Shown piece after piece: positions 33,006 through 45,000 of a stretch of 64,000 nt of DNA (position 1 is the first letter of the stretch; each line of letters begins with the position of its first letter). The position numbers and the translations under genes are program-made. Source of the DNA: Eucalyptus grandis (lineage: Eukaryota; Streptophyta; Magnoliopsida; Myrtales; Myrtaceae); assembly GCF_016545825.1 (NCBI RefSeq), contig NC_052616.1, positions 34,896,192 to 34,960,191 on the forward strand. The letters are read 5' to 3'. The notes beneath the pieces were generated by a model. The model had not been told where the DNA came from. It searched no databases and worked only from the letters and a program-made list of their open reading frames with translations.

Positions 33006-33744
33006 ATTTTCATAAGTACCAAAGGGAAAAATTAGAGGAGGGCCTGCACAATATAGTGCAGATTCACCATTCTCAGTTCTAATCAGCAGGGCTGATATGT
33101 CCACTCAAACGGACCCACGATTGTTAGAAGCAGGCTGCTTCTAACAGCTCAGAGGCACAAAGTCGATTAACCTAATGACTTGATCAGAAGCAATGCACTC
33201 ATCCTAGAGGAGACGGCTCTCCAAGGAGCTTGGCACGTCGGCTGTGTCGCATGCCATTTTGAATTTCATCCCAGGAGGTCCTCAAGTCGATGCCAAAGTT
33301 TGCGGAGAAGTGAGCAATGACCGTGCCATATTAGAGTAATTAAATATAAAACCACGCATTCATTTAAAAAATTAAGTTCGTGGGAGATTAGGTAAAATCA
33401 CAACTGATTGTTTTAAAAATTTAAACTTTTAGATGAATGCATTATTCTATATTTAATTATTCTAACATGCCCATGAGCAATGCCAAAGTTATAATTGCAC
33501 CATTATATTCCGGTCTTTTGATCGTAAGCAATGATCCTCGTCCTTCTTGTTGTGACAGGATCTCCATGATGATCTTCGGCCTCTGCAAAATGTCGTCTTG
33601 ATCCTTCATGGCCTTGTCCGCTTTCACTTTCTACTACTGGAGCTCATCTGTTGGCGGTCTAATGTCGCTACCTTCCAATCAGGTTTCATATATTTCTTAT
33701 TAGCCGCATCCGAATGCTCCAATTTATTTAATTATTTAGGTACA
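33006..33744. other. Spacer between the direct repeats
   Basis: No protein recognised. 33128-33152 contains a short inverted pair (TTAGAAGCAG / CTGCTTCTAA) that could form a small hairpin. A second short inverted pair occurs as ATTAAATATAAAACCACGCATTCATTTAAA at about 33338-33367 and its near reverse complement at about 33430-33460. Confidence 0.5.
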
Positions 33745-33985
33745 TATGATGGAGGGAAGGTAAAGAAAAAACAAACGTGTTAGGTAATCAATGACCTTTT
33801 CATAAATGTATTTGGTGATTCATATCATAATAAAGTTAAAAAAGTAAAAGAAAATTCAAATTTTCACCAAAAGTTAAAAAATCTCCTCCCTAATATAACA
33901 TTTAGATAATCGATGACAATTTTAATAATTTAGGTAGATATGATTGTTTAAACATAGAATGATAATGAATTATTTCCGCAAATAG
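33745..33985. repeat. Direct repeat, copy 2
   Basis: Same orientation as 32735-33005, with moderate divergence and small indels. The 1-kb spacing and lack of TG/CA ends argue against an LTR pair, though a decayed small element is possible. Confidence 0.65.
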
Positions 33986-35128
33986 CACTGAAATTAGGTT
34001 ATTGTCAATTGCATTTTTATTAAGTAGCCCAGCCAACCTCATTAATCATGTAGCATAGATTCAGAATCATATTAAATGATCTAATATTTGTTACATTTGA
34101 TGCTGCAATATAATCGAATATGTACCACGCACCTAATTCACATGGAAAGTTTCGTTCCTCGACTATGAACATGCAGTTTTTGACAATAAAAAAAAAGTAA
34201 AACAGGCTTTTTTTCGTAATTATAGTATCTGCAAATTAAGCCCAACATCCTTATAGATGAAAATTTTTTTGTCGGAATTCTAAAACTTTTCGAGGAAAGA
34301 CTTTTTATTGATTCAATTAATTCCTTTACGTCACTCAATAGATTACACTAACGATGCGAGTTAGGAATTAGTTGTTATAAAACTTCGACTCTCATGAATA
34401 CTCCTTTGTTTATCATGATTATTTTTCTACTGCAACTGTAAACTGTTGTAGATAATCGGAATGCTGAGCTTCGTCATTGTCTCGTTTGAGGAGGGGTGCT
34501 GTCGTTTCTGTTTCCTTCTCGGAAGATAGTCCCTTTTTACTAGCCATTGGAGGTTCAAAAGGGCGGACTTGAAGCAATTGGAAACCTCGGCCATCTTCTT
34601 ATTCACAATTGTAACTTCTTGCAATTTTCCATTCAAGGTTTGTATTAATGACTCCTATATGGTTGGGAATCTGGAGGTGTAATACATTAGCTGATGCAGC
34701 TGTATCCCGAACATTCGGAAACTACGGCAAGCTGAAAAAGGCAGAACCTGATTCCTGATGCTGCCAAATTAGAACATGGTAAAAATATCTTAGTTGTTCT
34801 CATTGGTGTGCTTGCTCGGTTCTTTGAGCGCATTGAAAGGCTTGCAGTCGGGTGACTCTGGGGTCGAGTCATGTACTTGTAGCGGCATCTTACTAGGCAT
34901 TTTAAATGTCTCCGTTTTATTTTGAGTTTGGAGAAGAAAAGCCAGCGTTACGCATGCTGTAAGAAACTAATGCTATAGTGTCATTTTGACTCAGAATCCT
35001 GATCAAAAAGTAGTTTCACGCGTCAACTTTGGAATACATGTAATTGGTAGAGCAAAAATCATTCAATTGAAAGGATAGGATGTGATGAGGTAGGAACTCT
35101 CAGGGTTTTCAATCGATCAGAGTCTTCT
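33986..35128. other. Spacer with unrecognised short frames
   Basis: Non-coding as far as I can tell. Minus-strand frames at 34138-34338 and 34427-34636 and a stretch at 34690-34880 show no family resemblance. They may be remnants of the R gene whose LRR piece follows. Confidence 0.3.
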
Positions 35129-35514
35129 TTGAGGGAGTCAACCTTTTGTGCACCTGGAAAACTTCAAGTGAAGCACAGCAAAAACCTACTTGAGATTCAA
35201 GTCATGGGTACGTTGTCATTGCAAGACTTCCATATTGGAGGGTGCAAAGCTATGGAAAAGCTAAGTGGTATATCGGGCTTGAAGAACTTTCACCATCTGC
35301 GCATCTATGCGTGCTTTAGGCTGTAGATTGTTGAGGGCCTTGCCAAACTAGAGTTTTGATTGTGTCGGTTGTCTACAAGTGTCCTTCACTGGAAACATTG
35401 CTTGATGTATCGAAGCCGAAAATATAGGATAAGTGCCAAATTCAAGTTAGACGGTACATGGAGTCCCTTGACTCTGAATCAGAGACGAACAAAATCCAAA
35501 TCCATGACAGCTGA
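35129..35514 (+). pseudogene. Orphan LRR fragment of an NLR gene
   Basis: The plus strand encodes decayed plant LRRs: KNLLEIQVMGTLSLQDFHI, GGCKAMEKLSGISGLKNFHH and LRIYACFRL, then a stop. A shifted frame reads VVYKCPSLETLLDVSKPKI and ends in an acidic tail. This is the C-terminal end of an NLR repeat domain. It is opposite in strand to the two TIR-NB copies around it, has no NB or TIR part nearby, and contains at least one frameshift and two stops. Confidence 0.65.
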
Positions 35515-35941
35515 CTGTGAATCAGAGACAAACAAAGTGCCTCAACTAGGATTGTTGCGACACCAACGACTTTCGCTCAAATATGACTAGATATAAATTT
35601 CTTTCATAACTTATTCAAACCTAAGCGGTGAGAAGCATGCCCTTGCACACATCTATCATACGACAGGTAAATTTATAGAATGTTCGAGTAGTAAATCAAC
35701 AATGCAAATTAACCGAGAATTACAATAGCCGGCAACCAGCCCATAGAATCATCTCTTCACTTGCAATTGTCTAGGATTCTCAAGCCTTACCTACCATAGC
35801 ATACCAAAATCCCCATATGTGAGGGGATACCTGATAGGCGATGTCAGTATAAAGCAGATTTATGAGAATGAATTAAAAGCGAAAGAATTTTGCCAGATAA
35901 CTTTTCAAATCATTCATTTAGAGGGATTGATGGAGAAAAAG

Positions 35942-35981
<40 letters not shown>

Positions 35982-36322
35982 GTGTGTGTGTGCGCGCGCG
36001 CAAAAATACACATTTATTGTCGTATATGATCAAATTCAAATCTCAATTCTTCCAATGGAGAATTTGCCATATGTTTATTGTGGTAACTGGAAAACAATAG
36101 AGTGAAATTTAAAACACATGAAACTTACAACTCTACCGTTGCATCAAGATTTGAGCAATGCATTCAAACTCCAAAAGTGCAGGGCTTTTTCCTTTTCATT
36201 GAACCCGTTGGATCATGCTATGCTCCTTGGATGGCCCAAAATCTACTCCGTTAGCTTGCCTAACTAACAAAAGCGCTTTGATTAATCGATAAGTCTTGAA
36301 TTGGGCTTGTGAGTAGATTGTC
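35515..36322. other. Spacer with compound microsatellite and 3' flank of copy B
   Basis: A compound (TA)n(TG)n(CG)n tract lies at 35944-36003. From about 36140 the sequence is homologous to 26150-26300, so the duplicated TIR-NB unit extends at least to here. Confidence 0.75.
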
Positions 36323-37149
36323 TTAAATGGAATTTTCATGCTCAGATCCTCCTGAGTAACTGACTTGAAATGTGTGGGGCTTTTTCCTACTTTTTGCCTT
36401 CTTTTGCAATAAGCCCAAGGTAGTTTTCCATCTAGTCATATTCATTTCCTCGCGTAAAGATGAAGCCTGACGCACAATTTCGGAAGGAAGCCCTCCAATA
36501 GCTTCGGCAATGTCCAAAGACAAGCCAAAATATTCGGAGACATCTCGGGCTGCATCCCCTTGGAAAGCATGCAAACAAAAGAGTTTATGAGCATGGCGTT
36601 GATCCATCGGTTTAACCGTGTGTTCTTCAACTGCTCCAACGTCGAAAGCCTTGAAAATATTTTTTTTGTTTATTGTCACAATGATTCTACTTCCTGGACC
36701 AAACCAAGTAAGCTTCCCGGCCAATGCTTTAATTTGTTCTTCCTTGTCCACACTGTCAAGCACAATGAGAACCTTCGCATCATGACATAAACTTGCTATC
36801 TCTTCAGTCTCTTCACTGGAAGATTCATGTGGTGCAGGTATTTGTTTTTTCAGGTCAGCAATCAACTTATGTCATGAAAATTGAACTCTTTCTGACCTAA
36901 TTTCTAGGAAGCTATGTGCATCAAACAATTTACGCATCTTATAAAAAACAGCCTTTGCAAGGGTAGTCTTTCCAACACCTTGCTCACCCCATATTTCAAC
37001 ACCAGGTACCTCTTCTCCTTGTACTTTGATCGCTCGTCCCTCGCGGTAGGCAACACCAAGCTTTTTCATCATCCCTTGAACATGATGATCAATTCCAACC
37101 AGTTTGTCGTCCGCATATTGGTAATCCTCCTTCAGCAATTGCACCACAC
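36323..37149 (-). pseudogene. Copy B exon 3: NB domain
   Basis: Encodes DKLVGIDHHVQGMMKKLG, P-loop GEQGVGKTTLAKAVFYKM, and an in-frame TGA in VQFS-stop-HKLIADL. Kinase-2 is LIVLDSVDKEEQ (second Asp replaced by Ser) and RNBS-B is GSRIIVTINKKNIF (TTR replaced by TIN). HAHKLFCLHAFQG, then AEAIGGLPSE and KTTLGLLQKK follow, ending SYSGGSEHENSI and a stop. Downstream TNL parts (RNBS-D, MHD, LRR) are absent. Apart from the TGA the frame is continuous. Confidence 0.82.
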
Positions 37150-37411
37150 CTGCAACAATTGGGCCGAGGATGACAAGAAATCACCAAAAATACTAAAAAG
37201 TAGACAAAAATGAAGGTGGGGAATGGACAGACAAAAATTGAATCAACCCACATGGTCTATTCTTATGCATTGTTAAATTTTCTATCATTATCGATATTAT
37301 TACTAATATATTTATTTAAAAAGGTTTGGGTTCATTTTCACGTTATCCTACACTATTTTTTTCATATATTTAGGAAAGCAAAAGGAAACCAGAAGTAAAA
37401 GCATTACTCAC

Positions 37412-37874
37412 TCATTTCGGTTATGCCGAGTAAATCCTTTTATACTCGCGGTCTGTACAAGAGCCCGCCTCCATTCTTCGACGATATCTTTGTCGATATC
37501 TGGAAAACGTCTCTCATGTTCAAGTAAGGCATCTCTATAAAGAGAAGTCGGAGTGCTACATCATCAGGTTCAACTTCATAGAAAATTGGAATAATAGTCT
37601 GTCCACCTTTTGCTCTACACTCGCACATTTGTACCAGATCCCTGAGGCACCATTTACTAGAAGCAAAACTCTGGACAAGATGGCTATTGAGATCCTCGAC
37701 CACTTAATCGCCCCTTTTAACTCTGGCCCGATCTCATTTCCAGGAGTGAGGTCATAATCATCCATGAAGACCTTGATCCCTACATCTTCCAATTGTCTAT
37801 ACAGGTGATCTGCGGTTCCATAGTGAGTATCTGGACCTCTGAGATTCAAGAATACATCATACTTGAACCTAGAC
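37412..37874 (-). pseudogene. Copy B exon 2, main part: TIR domain
   Basis: Open from RFKYDVFLNLRGPDTHYG through DHLYRQLEDVGIKVFMDDYD to SRISIAILS. It then shifts frame and continues as SSKWCLRDLVQMCECRAKGG and QTIIPIFYEVEPDDV. Donor GTGAGT at 37406-37411. The right edge is the LTR insertion point. Confidence 0.8.
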
Positions 37875-40800
37875 TGTGGCACCCCTCAACGGCCCCCAAT
37901 CCGTTAGGGTCACCATAGGTACTTGTCATTTATCCTATTACATACCAGTCTAATAACTTTTTTATTAAAGTGAAACCATAGTTCATAGGGGTTGATCAAT
38001 AAAATTCTTCTCCCCTTTTTTCTCTTTTTTCCTTTTTTTTTAATAAAGGTCTCAGCGCAGCTCATCACCGAAAGCATAAACGAGTCTCACCATCCCTTAC
38101 TCCAATAACAATAATGCAATGCACACCAACTACGCTCCAAATGAAAAGACAAAGCCGAGTCACTTTTATTTATATTTTCACGATGGACATTTTGGGTCGG
38201 TATAGCAAAAGGCCAAGTTTTTTTTTTTTTAACTATACTTGGCTATAACTCAAAAGAGAACTCGACCCTACATCAAACGTGTACATCCCTCCATCAATAA
38301 GTGTTGGCTATCCCCAAAAAGTGTCAGCTCCCACTAGTCATACGTGCCATCACACCCAACCCGGTGCATTGGGCGGCGGCGGCAGTAGCATCCCTAGCAT
38401 CACCCCATTGCGTCGAACGTGAACGGACAAAAACTCTTGGATAACAGGGCCATCAGCAGAACCAACGTCGTACATCACCAAGACACGGACTCAGACATAC
38501 ACCAGACCAAGTACACTAATATAGGAATGCTCTGTGCACTCCACCTCAACGTTAGTAGGTATGCCATAGAAGGTACCACACACAACTAGTGAAAGAGGCA
38601 TCTTTCTAATCTAAAATGTTAATCCCCAAAAGGGGTGAGTACAACCACTCAGCAGTAAAGATCTACCAAAGTACACAATGCGTCAAACAGAACAATCAAG
38701 ATATCATGAATAAAACACATATCATTCGTGCGTTCAAGCATACCTCACCTTGCAGCCATGCATATATCACCATGCAACGTGCATATATCACCATGCACTT
38801 GTACTTATATCACCATGCAACGTGCATATACCACCATGCACTCTAGGCTTGCATTCCCATGAGGTTCATCCCATGCCATATGCACACATCCATGTGCATG
38901 ATTCAATTCTTGATCTTTATCTTTCAATTAGATCACATCATTTTTCTTCCCAGGGACCAATGTTTGCATCCCTCAATTTATCGCTCGCATCCAACCTGGC
39001 ATTGCGAGGGGCCTCCGGCACACACTCCGAGCATCTCGTACCCCAACTAGCATAACGAGGAATCCCCGGCATACACCTCCAGGGCTTCCGGCACACACCT
39101 CCGGGCATCCCAACACTCCCGGGGCATCCGGCACACACGCTCTGGGCATCCGGCACCCACACTCCGGGCATCCCAACACTCCCGGGGCATCGTCGGCTCA
39201 CACCTCCGACGGTCTCGTTATTATCTCAATTTATATTCACACGTGTATCTCAATTTCAACATGGCATTTGATGCAACAATATCAAGGGTCTCAACCAGCT
39301 TTTGATGTCATATAACATGCCATATGTCACCACATATGCAGCATAATCAACCACTCAAGACATTATATCACATGGAGCAATTTCATTTATTTTTGAAAAT
39401 ACAGCAGAATTTCGGATAAAAACAGATTGCACTCCTTTGGTCATAATTCTTGAAAAATTAGTAAACAACCTTAATAAATTCTAAAAATTCGACATGTTAT
39501 ATACAAGATTTAGAGGAAAGTACTCCGTGAAGAACACCATATCAAAAGAACATCATACAATTCGGTACAGTCCACACATCACAGTCTTTATAATTTCGGA
39601 ATATTGCCATACACAGTTTTATTCACAAATTCAGTAAAAATCCTAAATCAACTCCAAAAATTCTGAAAATTTTATATGTTATAGAAAAAAATCCAGAAGT
39701 AAATATTTCATGAAGAACTCGAAACCATATTCGTGATAAATTAAAAACTATAATAACCATAACCGTCCATAACCTTCGGCACCGAATTCTAGTTCTAATC
39801 GTTTTGGATAAAGATTGTTTCACCAACCTAAACTCATCCATTTCCTCTAAAATTTTAGTATGTTACTCCTTAACATATCATCTTTAACTTTTATTCAGAA
39901 AATGACACTAGGTCAGCATTACGATTTCCAGATCTAACTTCTTCAAAGAAAAATAGTTTCACCGGTCTATACTTGTTCATTTCTTCTGAAATTTTGATAT
40001 GTTACTCTCCAAGAAGTTCTCAACAACTTTCATGAAGAAGTTGAAGTGATATTCCAACTAAAAAGTCGCATGCAACTCACGAATTCATCAAAGGTCGGAC
40101 TGTCTTTCTAGAAAACAGAATGCAAGGCTACCATGTTCTTTTTCTAGAGTTTCAAATTTCTTCATTTCTACCACAACCAAAGTTTACCATTCATCACACA
40201 CATAACACAGTAAGCAAAGGGTAGGTTTATGGACTCTACTTGCCTCTAATCCGAGCACAACACAACAAGCAAGGACGTCGGGGCAAGGTGGGCTCGATGG
40301 TGGCGACGAACGGCAGCGAACGGCCTCCCTCTTCCCCTTCTTCTCTCGCTCGCTCGCTCTCTCCCTTTCTCTCTTCCTCTCTTTTTCTCCTTCCCCCTTT
40401 CTCTCGTGCGACGTGCCCCCCTGCTCAATCCGCCCCTTCTTCTTTTCTTCCCCCTCATGATTAGCATGTAATCATCACAAAACATGCAAGGGGACACTTG
40501 GATAATCCCCCTTGCCACTTGGTAATTGCCATGCAAGAGGATGGGCCTCTCATGGGTCACCCCTCCTTCCGTCGACAGCCCTATGGGCTTCATGGGCTGG
40601 GCCTTAGCCGGTCGAAGGGTGGGGGATTGTGGGCTGGGTTTTGGGCCGGCTTCGCCTAAGAATTTCGGCCCACTCTCCTTTAAAAGATCTAACCTAAATT
40701 TCCCACTTAAATAAATACCTAATTACAAAATAATATGGCCAAAAACTTGCAACATTAATCCATAAAAATCAAATCCATAAGGTGCATAGCCAAGAACAAA

Positions 40801-41000
40801 ATTCTCATTATCAAATTATCCTATAGCACCAACTTTGATAACCCAAGAACATAAGATATCTTTCCATTAAAGTGTTCAGCCCTAAATCTATTACAATTTT
40901 TCGGTCCAGTGGCCACAACATACTTCAATGACGCAATCTTTCACTTTTCCATAGGTTGTAATGCCTCTAGAAATTGCCATGAAATTTTTGGGATGCCACA
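37875..41000. mobile_element. Solo LTR, 3126 bp, inside copy B exon 2
   Basis: Starts TGTGGCACCCC and ends GGGATGCCACA. Flanks are TAGAC and TAGGC, a 5-bp target duplication with one mismatch. Copy A, without the insert, shows the uninterrupted sequence at 27960-27975. No internal gag-pol and no second LTR, so it is a solo LTR of a long-LTR (possibly Ty3 chromovirus, Tekay-like) element. It contains a CATATATCACCATGCA(ACGTG) tandem repeat (38750-38845) and a GC-rich CCGGCACACAC/GGGCATCC repeat (38995-39220). The frames inside (for example 40240-40600) are compositional. Confidence 0.85.
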
Positions 41001-41100
41001 TAGGCGATGATGATGAGGTTGAAGATGATTCCTGTCCAGTTGAGGAAACTAAAACCGCTTCACATGGTAGACATAGTTGTTCAGACCAAGTCTCATGCTT
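41001..41100 (-). pseudogene. Copy B exon 2, leader part
   Basis: Acceptor TTTGGCTAG at 41101-41109. It reads KHETWSEQLCLPCEAVLVSS then TGQESSSTSSSS and stops at the LTR edge, where the frame resumes at 37874. The CLPCEA motif is shared with copy A. Confidence 0.7.
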
Positions 41101-41562
41101 CTAGCCAAATAAAAGAAGAAGGAAAAAAAAAAACATAGTTTTGTGGTTCTGATGGAGGCGAACCTTAGACAGCAAGTGAACTGCACCTGGATCTTGCGAC
41201 TTGGACATTTTAACTTTTTAAAATAATCCAAAATACTCAAAACATTCATAATACTCAAATGTCGATACATGAATTCACACGCAATAATTTTTCATAATAC
41301 TTTCAAAATTTAAATAATGTTCTTAACTATTAGGAGAAAGCAAAAGTGCTAAAGAGGCCCAGCATACAATGTCTATAGTGCTTAGAGTTTGGATAGGATC
41401 TCGTAATTTTCAAAATCGTTCATGTCAAAGAAGATATGTAACTTTCCAGACGATTTTAAGCATTTGTTGGGTCGAATCGCAAGCAGTGGATTGATTCCCC
41501 CAGATTAGTGGAATGGCAGTTTGAAGAAACATTACAAATCCCAAAGATGTGGAGAAACTGAC

Positions 41563-41721
41563 CGGGTTTCCAGCAGCAGAATCAGGAGTTAATAGCTCAT
41601 CAATATCAAGAACCAGATCATCATGGGCAGGAGCCGTTTTATCAGCTGCAGGAGCCTCGTTTCTTCTCATCATTTTTCCAGCTGCAAAAAGAATCATTCC
41701 GAACAAAATCAGAAACGCCAT
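41563..41721 (-). CDS. Copy B exon 1: hydrophobic N-terminus and linker
   Basis: 53 codons from ATG to a GTCAGT donor in phase 0, fully open. Residues 2-15 are hydrophobic (AFLILFGMILFAAG) and followed by KMMRRN, a signal-anchor pattern. Upstream in the same frame another hydrophobic stretch (LTVAAGFLSLTLAPTWS) continues to a TGA near 41835, so a longer protein from a non-ATG or mutated start is possible. Copy A has an in-frame ATG at the equivalent place. Confidence 0.6.
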
Positions 41722-41860
41722 GGACCAAGTCGGAGCCAACGTGAGACTCAGAAACCCAGCAGCCACTGTTAACCCCGTCAAAGCCTTCTCCTTCCAATCC
41801 GTCGCTCGCTCTCGCGCTCTCTCTCACAGAGCCACAGGAGGTCTACTACTGTAGTTCTAA

Positions 41861-42072
41861 AAAGGGCCAATGCGGAAATGTCCGAAAGCAACGAATGAGC
41901 ACGTGTAGAGGAAGAATCCTAAAAATGAAGAGGTAAAGGACCACTCAGAGCAGGGAATGGAGGAATGATGACCGTTCAACAGCTAATGCCAACTTTTTTT
42001 TTTTTTTGGTCGGTCCTACTCTAGGCCTATTCTAACTCTCACTCTTAGACTTTTGTCTCACCAACTTAAGTA
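41861..42072. other. Spacer
   Basis: End of homology with copy A lies near 41860. Contains an oligo-T run at about 41995-42007. Confidence 0.5.
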
Positions 42073-45000
42073 GCATCGGCGTGCGATACGGACACATGAC
42101 ACGACACGACATGACACGTCGACACATCATTTCTCAAAAATAAAATTTTTTGACACTTTGGACATGTTGTATATTAAATGAATATTTTAATTTTTAATTA
42201 ATTTGATTCAAATTAATTAATTAAAAAAGAGTTTACAATGAATTTACACTAATAATATTAATAAATCTATTCATTGAAAATTCGAAACATATTCATAATT
42301 AATGCGTATACATGTTTTGGAGATATGTTTCTAACTTTAACAAAAATTATTGATGAAACTAATAACTAACAAGAAATTATAATAAACTTATTTAAATAAA
42401 TCCATGATATTCTACAATGACCAAAATTTATCATCATTCAACATTCAATACTTTTATTTTTCAAAATTACTTTTTAATTTCATTTATTTATTTTCCGATT
42501 AAAAAAAAAGTCCCTTGGGGGGTCCACCCCCAACCCCCACTTCCCTTCTTTCCCTCGTCTCTTTCCCCGCTCTCAAATTTATTTCATTTTTCTTTCCCTC
42601 TCCCACCACCTCAAGGTTGTTTGTGACATCCTGAAAGTCGAGCTCTTTGAGGAATGAATGAATATGAATTTCGTTAATGCATTGTCGGTTGATCTCACTC
42701 GGAATTGATCACTCCGAGATACCGACCTTGAGGGGAAAGGCTAATGAGGACAGAACTTGTACGACTAAAGGACTAGACTTGGAAAAACGACTTGATCATG
42801 AGACTTGCGTGAGGATGATCCTGTAGATAGACAGGCCGATTTCAAGGACGACTGGGAGTTGATTCACGGACGAACATAATAGAACGACGGGTGATTTCGT
42901 TTATCATTATCGAATCCATGAACAACTCTATGTCGATCCTCAGTGATCATGTACTTTGAAATAAGAATCTATCATCCGTAATTTCATGTAGTCAAGGACG
43001 TCCATGTGTCAAGATGTCTTGAACGTGGTTTGAAATGAGTCGGTTACGCGGGAATCCTTGGAGCCGCCCATTAGTTTGAGTTGTACCCAAAATGGCATTA
43101 GGGCGAAATTGACATAGCATGAGAACTAAAGAATGGGCTTCGAATTATCAAAATGTCTGGGACAGACTTTAGATGAAGCTACAACGACAGTTAAGCTGTG
43201 TGCTTGAAAAAGGGATTTTTTGGACCGAGGAAGCGAGCCCGTGAGGACGTGGGCCGGGCCAAGCCAGTGTGGGCCCTAGGCCCAAGGTGGGACAACCACC
43301 TTAGTGGACCCAAATCAAATAAATGAACCCATTGGGCCCAAACCAACTATTCATTTGTCAAAGCCCATGGTCCAACTTTGAGCCCAATCAAGCCCAACCA
43401 ACTCCCAAGTCCATTCCTATTCATGGCCTAGCCTATTTCTTGGGCCCATCCACCAATTCAGCCCAATGTCAGATTTGTAATTTGTGCAAGGTGAAATGAC
43501 CAAATTACCCCTAGTTGTAGGGAGAAAAGACTAGAGAAGAGAGAGATATGAGGTCATCATGGCAAGGGGACTTGAAGCAAGCATTGAAGGCCTTAATGGG
43601 GGTCTTGACAGCCTTCACATCACTCTCTCTCTCCCTCATTCGGCCTCCCAAACCGTTGGCCTCCCTCTCTCTCATTTTCTTCTTCCTCTAGTTTCTGCTC
43701 CAGCTGACCTTTCGATGGAAAATCAAGTTAAAAATTATCTTCCCATGTGAATTAACTCACAAAAAACCTACCATCATCTTCAGGATATCCAAACCGTCCA
43801 AAGGAGCCTGATTTCATGCAAAACGGAGCCTCTGGCCGCCCTGTACGCCGGTCGGAAGAAACCGGTCTCCGGTCCGTCGGTCCGCCTGGCAGCCTGCACA
43901 ACTTCGCCCGTTTCACCCGTTTCAGCCATTTTTCTTCCATTCCGACCCTACCTCCACCCATACCAACCACCAGCAGGTCCCCCTCAACCCCTGGGTGCTG
44001 CCGGTTGCCGGCCAACCCCTCGCCAGAGCTCCGGCCAAGCCATTCAACTTGTTTCTTCTCCGGTAGGGCTGTTTTTCAGAGATTTCAGTGGAAGTCCGGG
44101 CTGTGGTTGCTGTTCCGAGCTTGGGATTGCCTTGGATCATCGTGGTAGAGGTCTCGGTGCGTAGCCACCGACGTTGCCGCCACGTTGGTGCCTCTGGCCC
44201 GCTTAACGGGTGAGTTTAGCTCCTAATCCTTTGATTAGAGCCTAAACTTGCTTAGGGTTAGTTTAGTTAGATTTAATTCTAGTTTAGGTGATTTAATTAA
44301 GTTGTATTAGTCCTAAGATAGGTGGTTAGATGGATGGATTAGATTAGTTTAGCTTAATCTTACTTTATTTGCTTAATGTGGTTTATGTGGTTAATTAAGC
44401 ATGCTTTGCTTTAATTAATTGATGGCTGCTTTAATTAATGCTTTTAATGATTTCTGGATATAGTTTATCATTTATTAAATTCTGGAAATTTACTGTTCAC
44501 TCGACACTATTCACAAATTACTGTTCACGAGCACTGTTTCACACGGTACTGTTCATGCGCACTGTTCATGTGCGCTGTTCATCCATAATGCGAAAAAGTT
44601 GTCTAAATTCATGTGCTTTAATCCTATGAAGTGAAAGGATGTGTAAATGCATGGGCATCCGCATGAATTGAGTGATGATTTGTGCAATTGTGTGGTGATT
44701 GGAAAATTGGTATTTAATTAGAAAATACCGGGTGTCGGGTTTTGACATCGAAAATGGTTTTTAGATACTATATCAAATAGCGGGATTTCAAAAGAGTGGA
44801 ATTGGTTTTCCTAGTTCGAGATTGACGTGTACTCGCACACGTGATTAATTTATTGGACGTTTTTAATATGAAGAAAAGAGGCCGGGATCACTATTTTAAT
44901 AAATGGCATTGAGTGAAATGCAAGGTGTCCCGAGCCGAGTATGAATTGACATATGATTGGTTGAGAGAACTTGTCCTCGATTGAGTCAGATGGACGTTAC

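Larger units (their letters stand above)
36323..41721 (-). pseudogene. Membrane-anchored TIR-NB gene, copy B (disrupted)
   Basis: Same three-exon plan as copy A. Exon 1 is 41563-41721: MAFLILFGMILFAAGKMMRR, i.e. about 15 hydrophobic residues then a basic cluster, and the linker EAPAADKTAPAHDD...DSAAGNP, ending at a GTCAGT donor. Exon 2 starts at 41100 (KHETWSEQLCLPCEAV, a Ser-rich run, then PRFKYDVFLNLRGPDT) and is cut by a solo LTR between 41001 and 37874. It ends at 37412. Exon 3 is about 36323-37149. Exons join in phase 0 and the leader stays in frame across the LTR. Other damage: a frameshift in the TIR near 37670, a lost exon-3 5' end (about 50 bp shorter than copy A), and a TGA at 36872. 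The hydrophobic start suggests a membrane-tethered TIR-NB protein; TM topology is inferred. Confidence 0.78.

Noticed and set aside
32735..33985. Direct repeats as an LTR pair
   Set aside because: No TG...CA ends, primer site or polypurine tract found.
37875..41000. A full-length LTR retrotransposon
   Set aside because: No internal coding, no second LTR, and the target duplication directly borders one LTR-like unit; solo LTR fits better.
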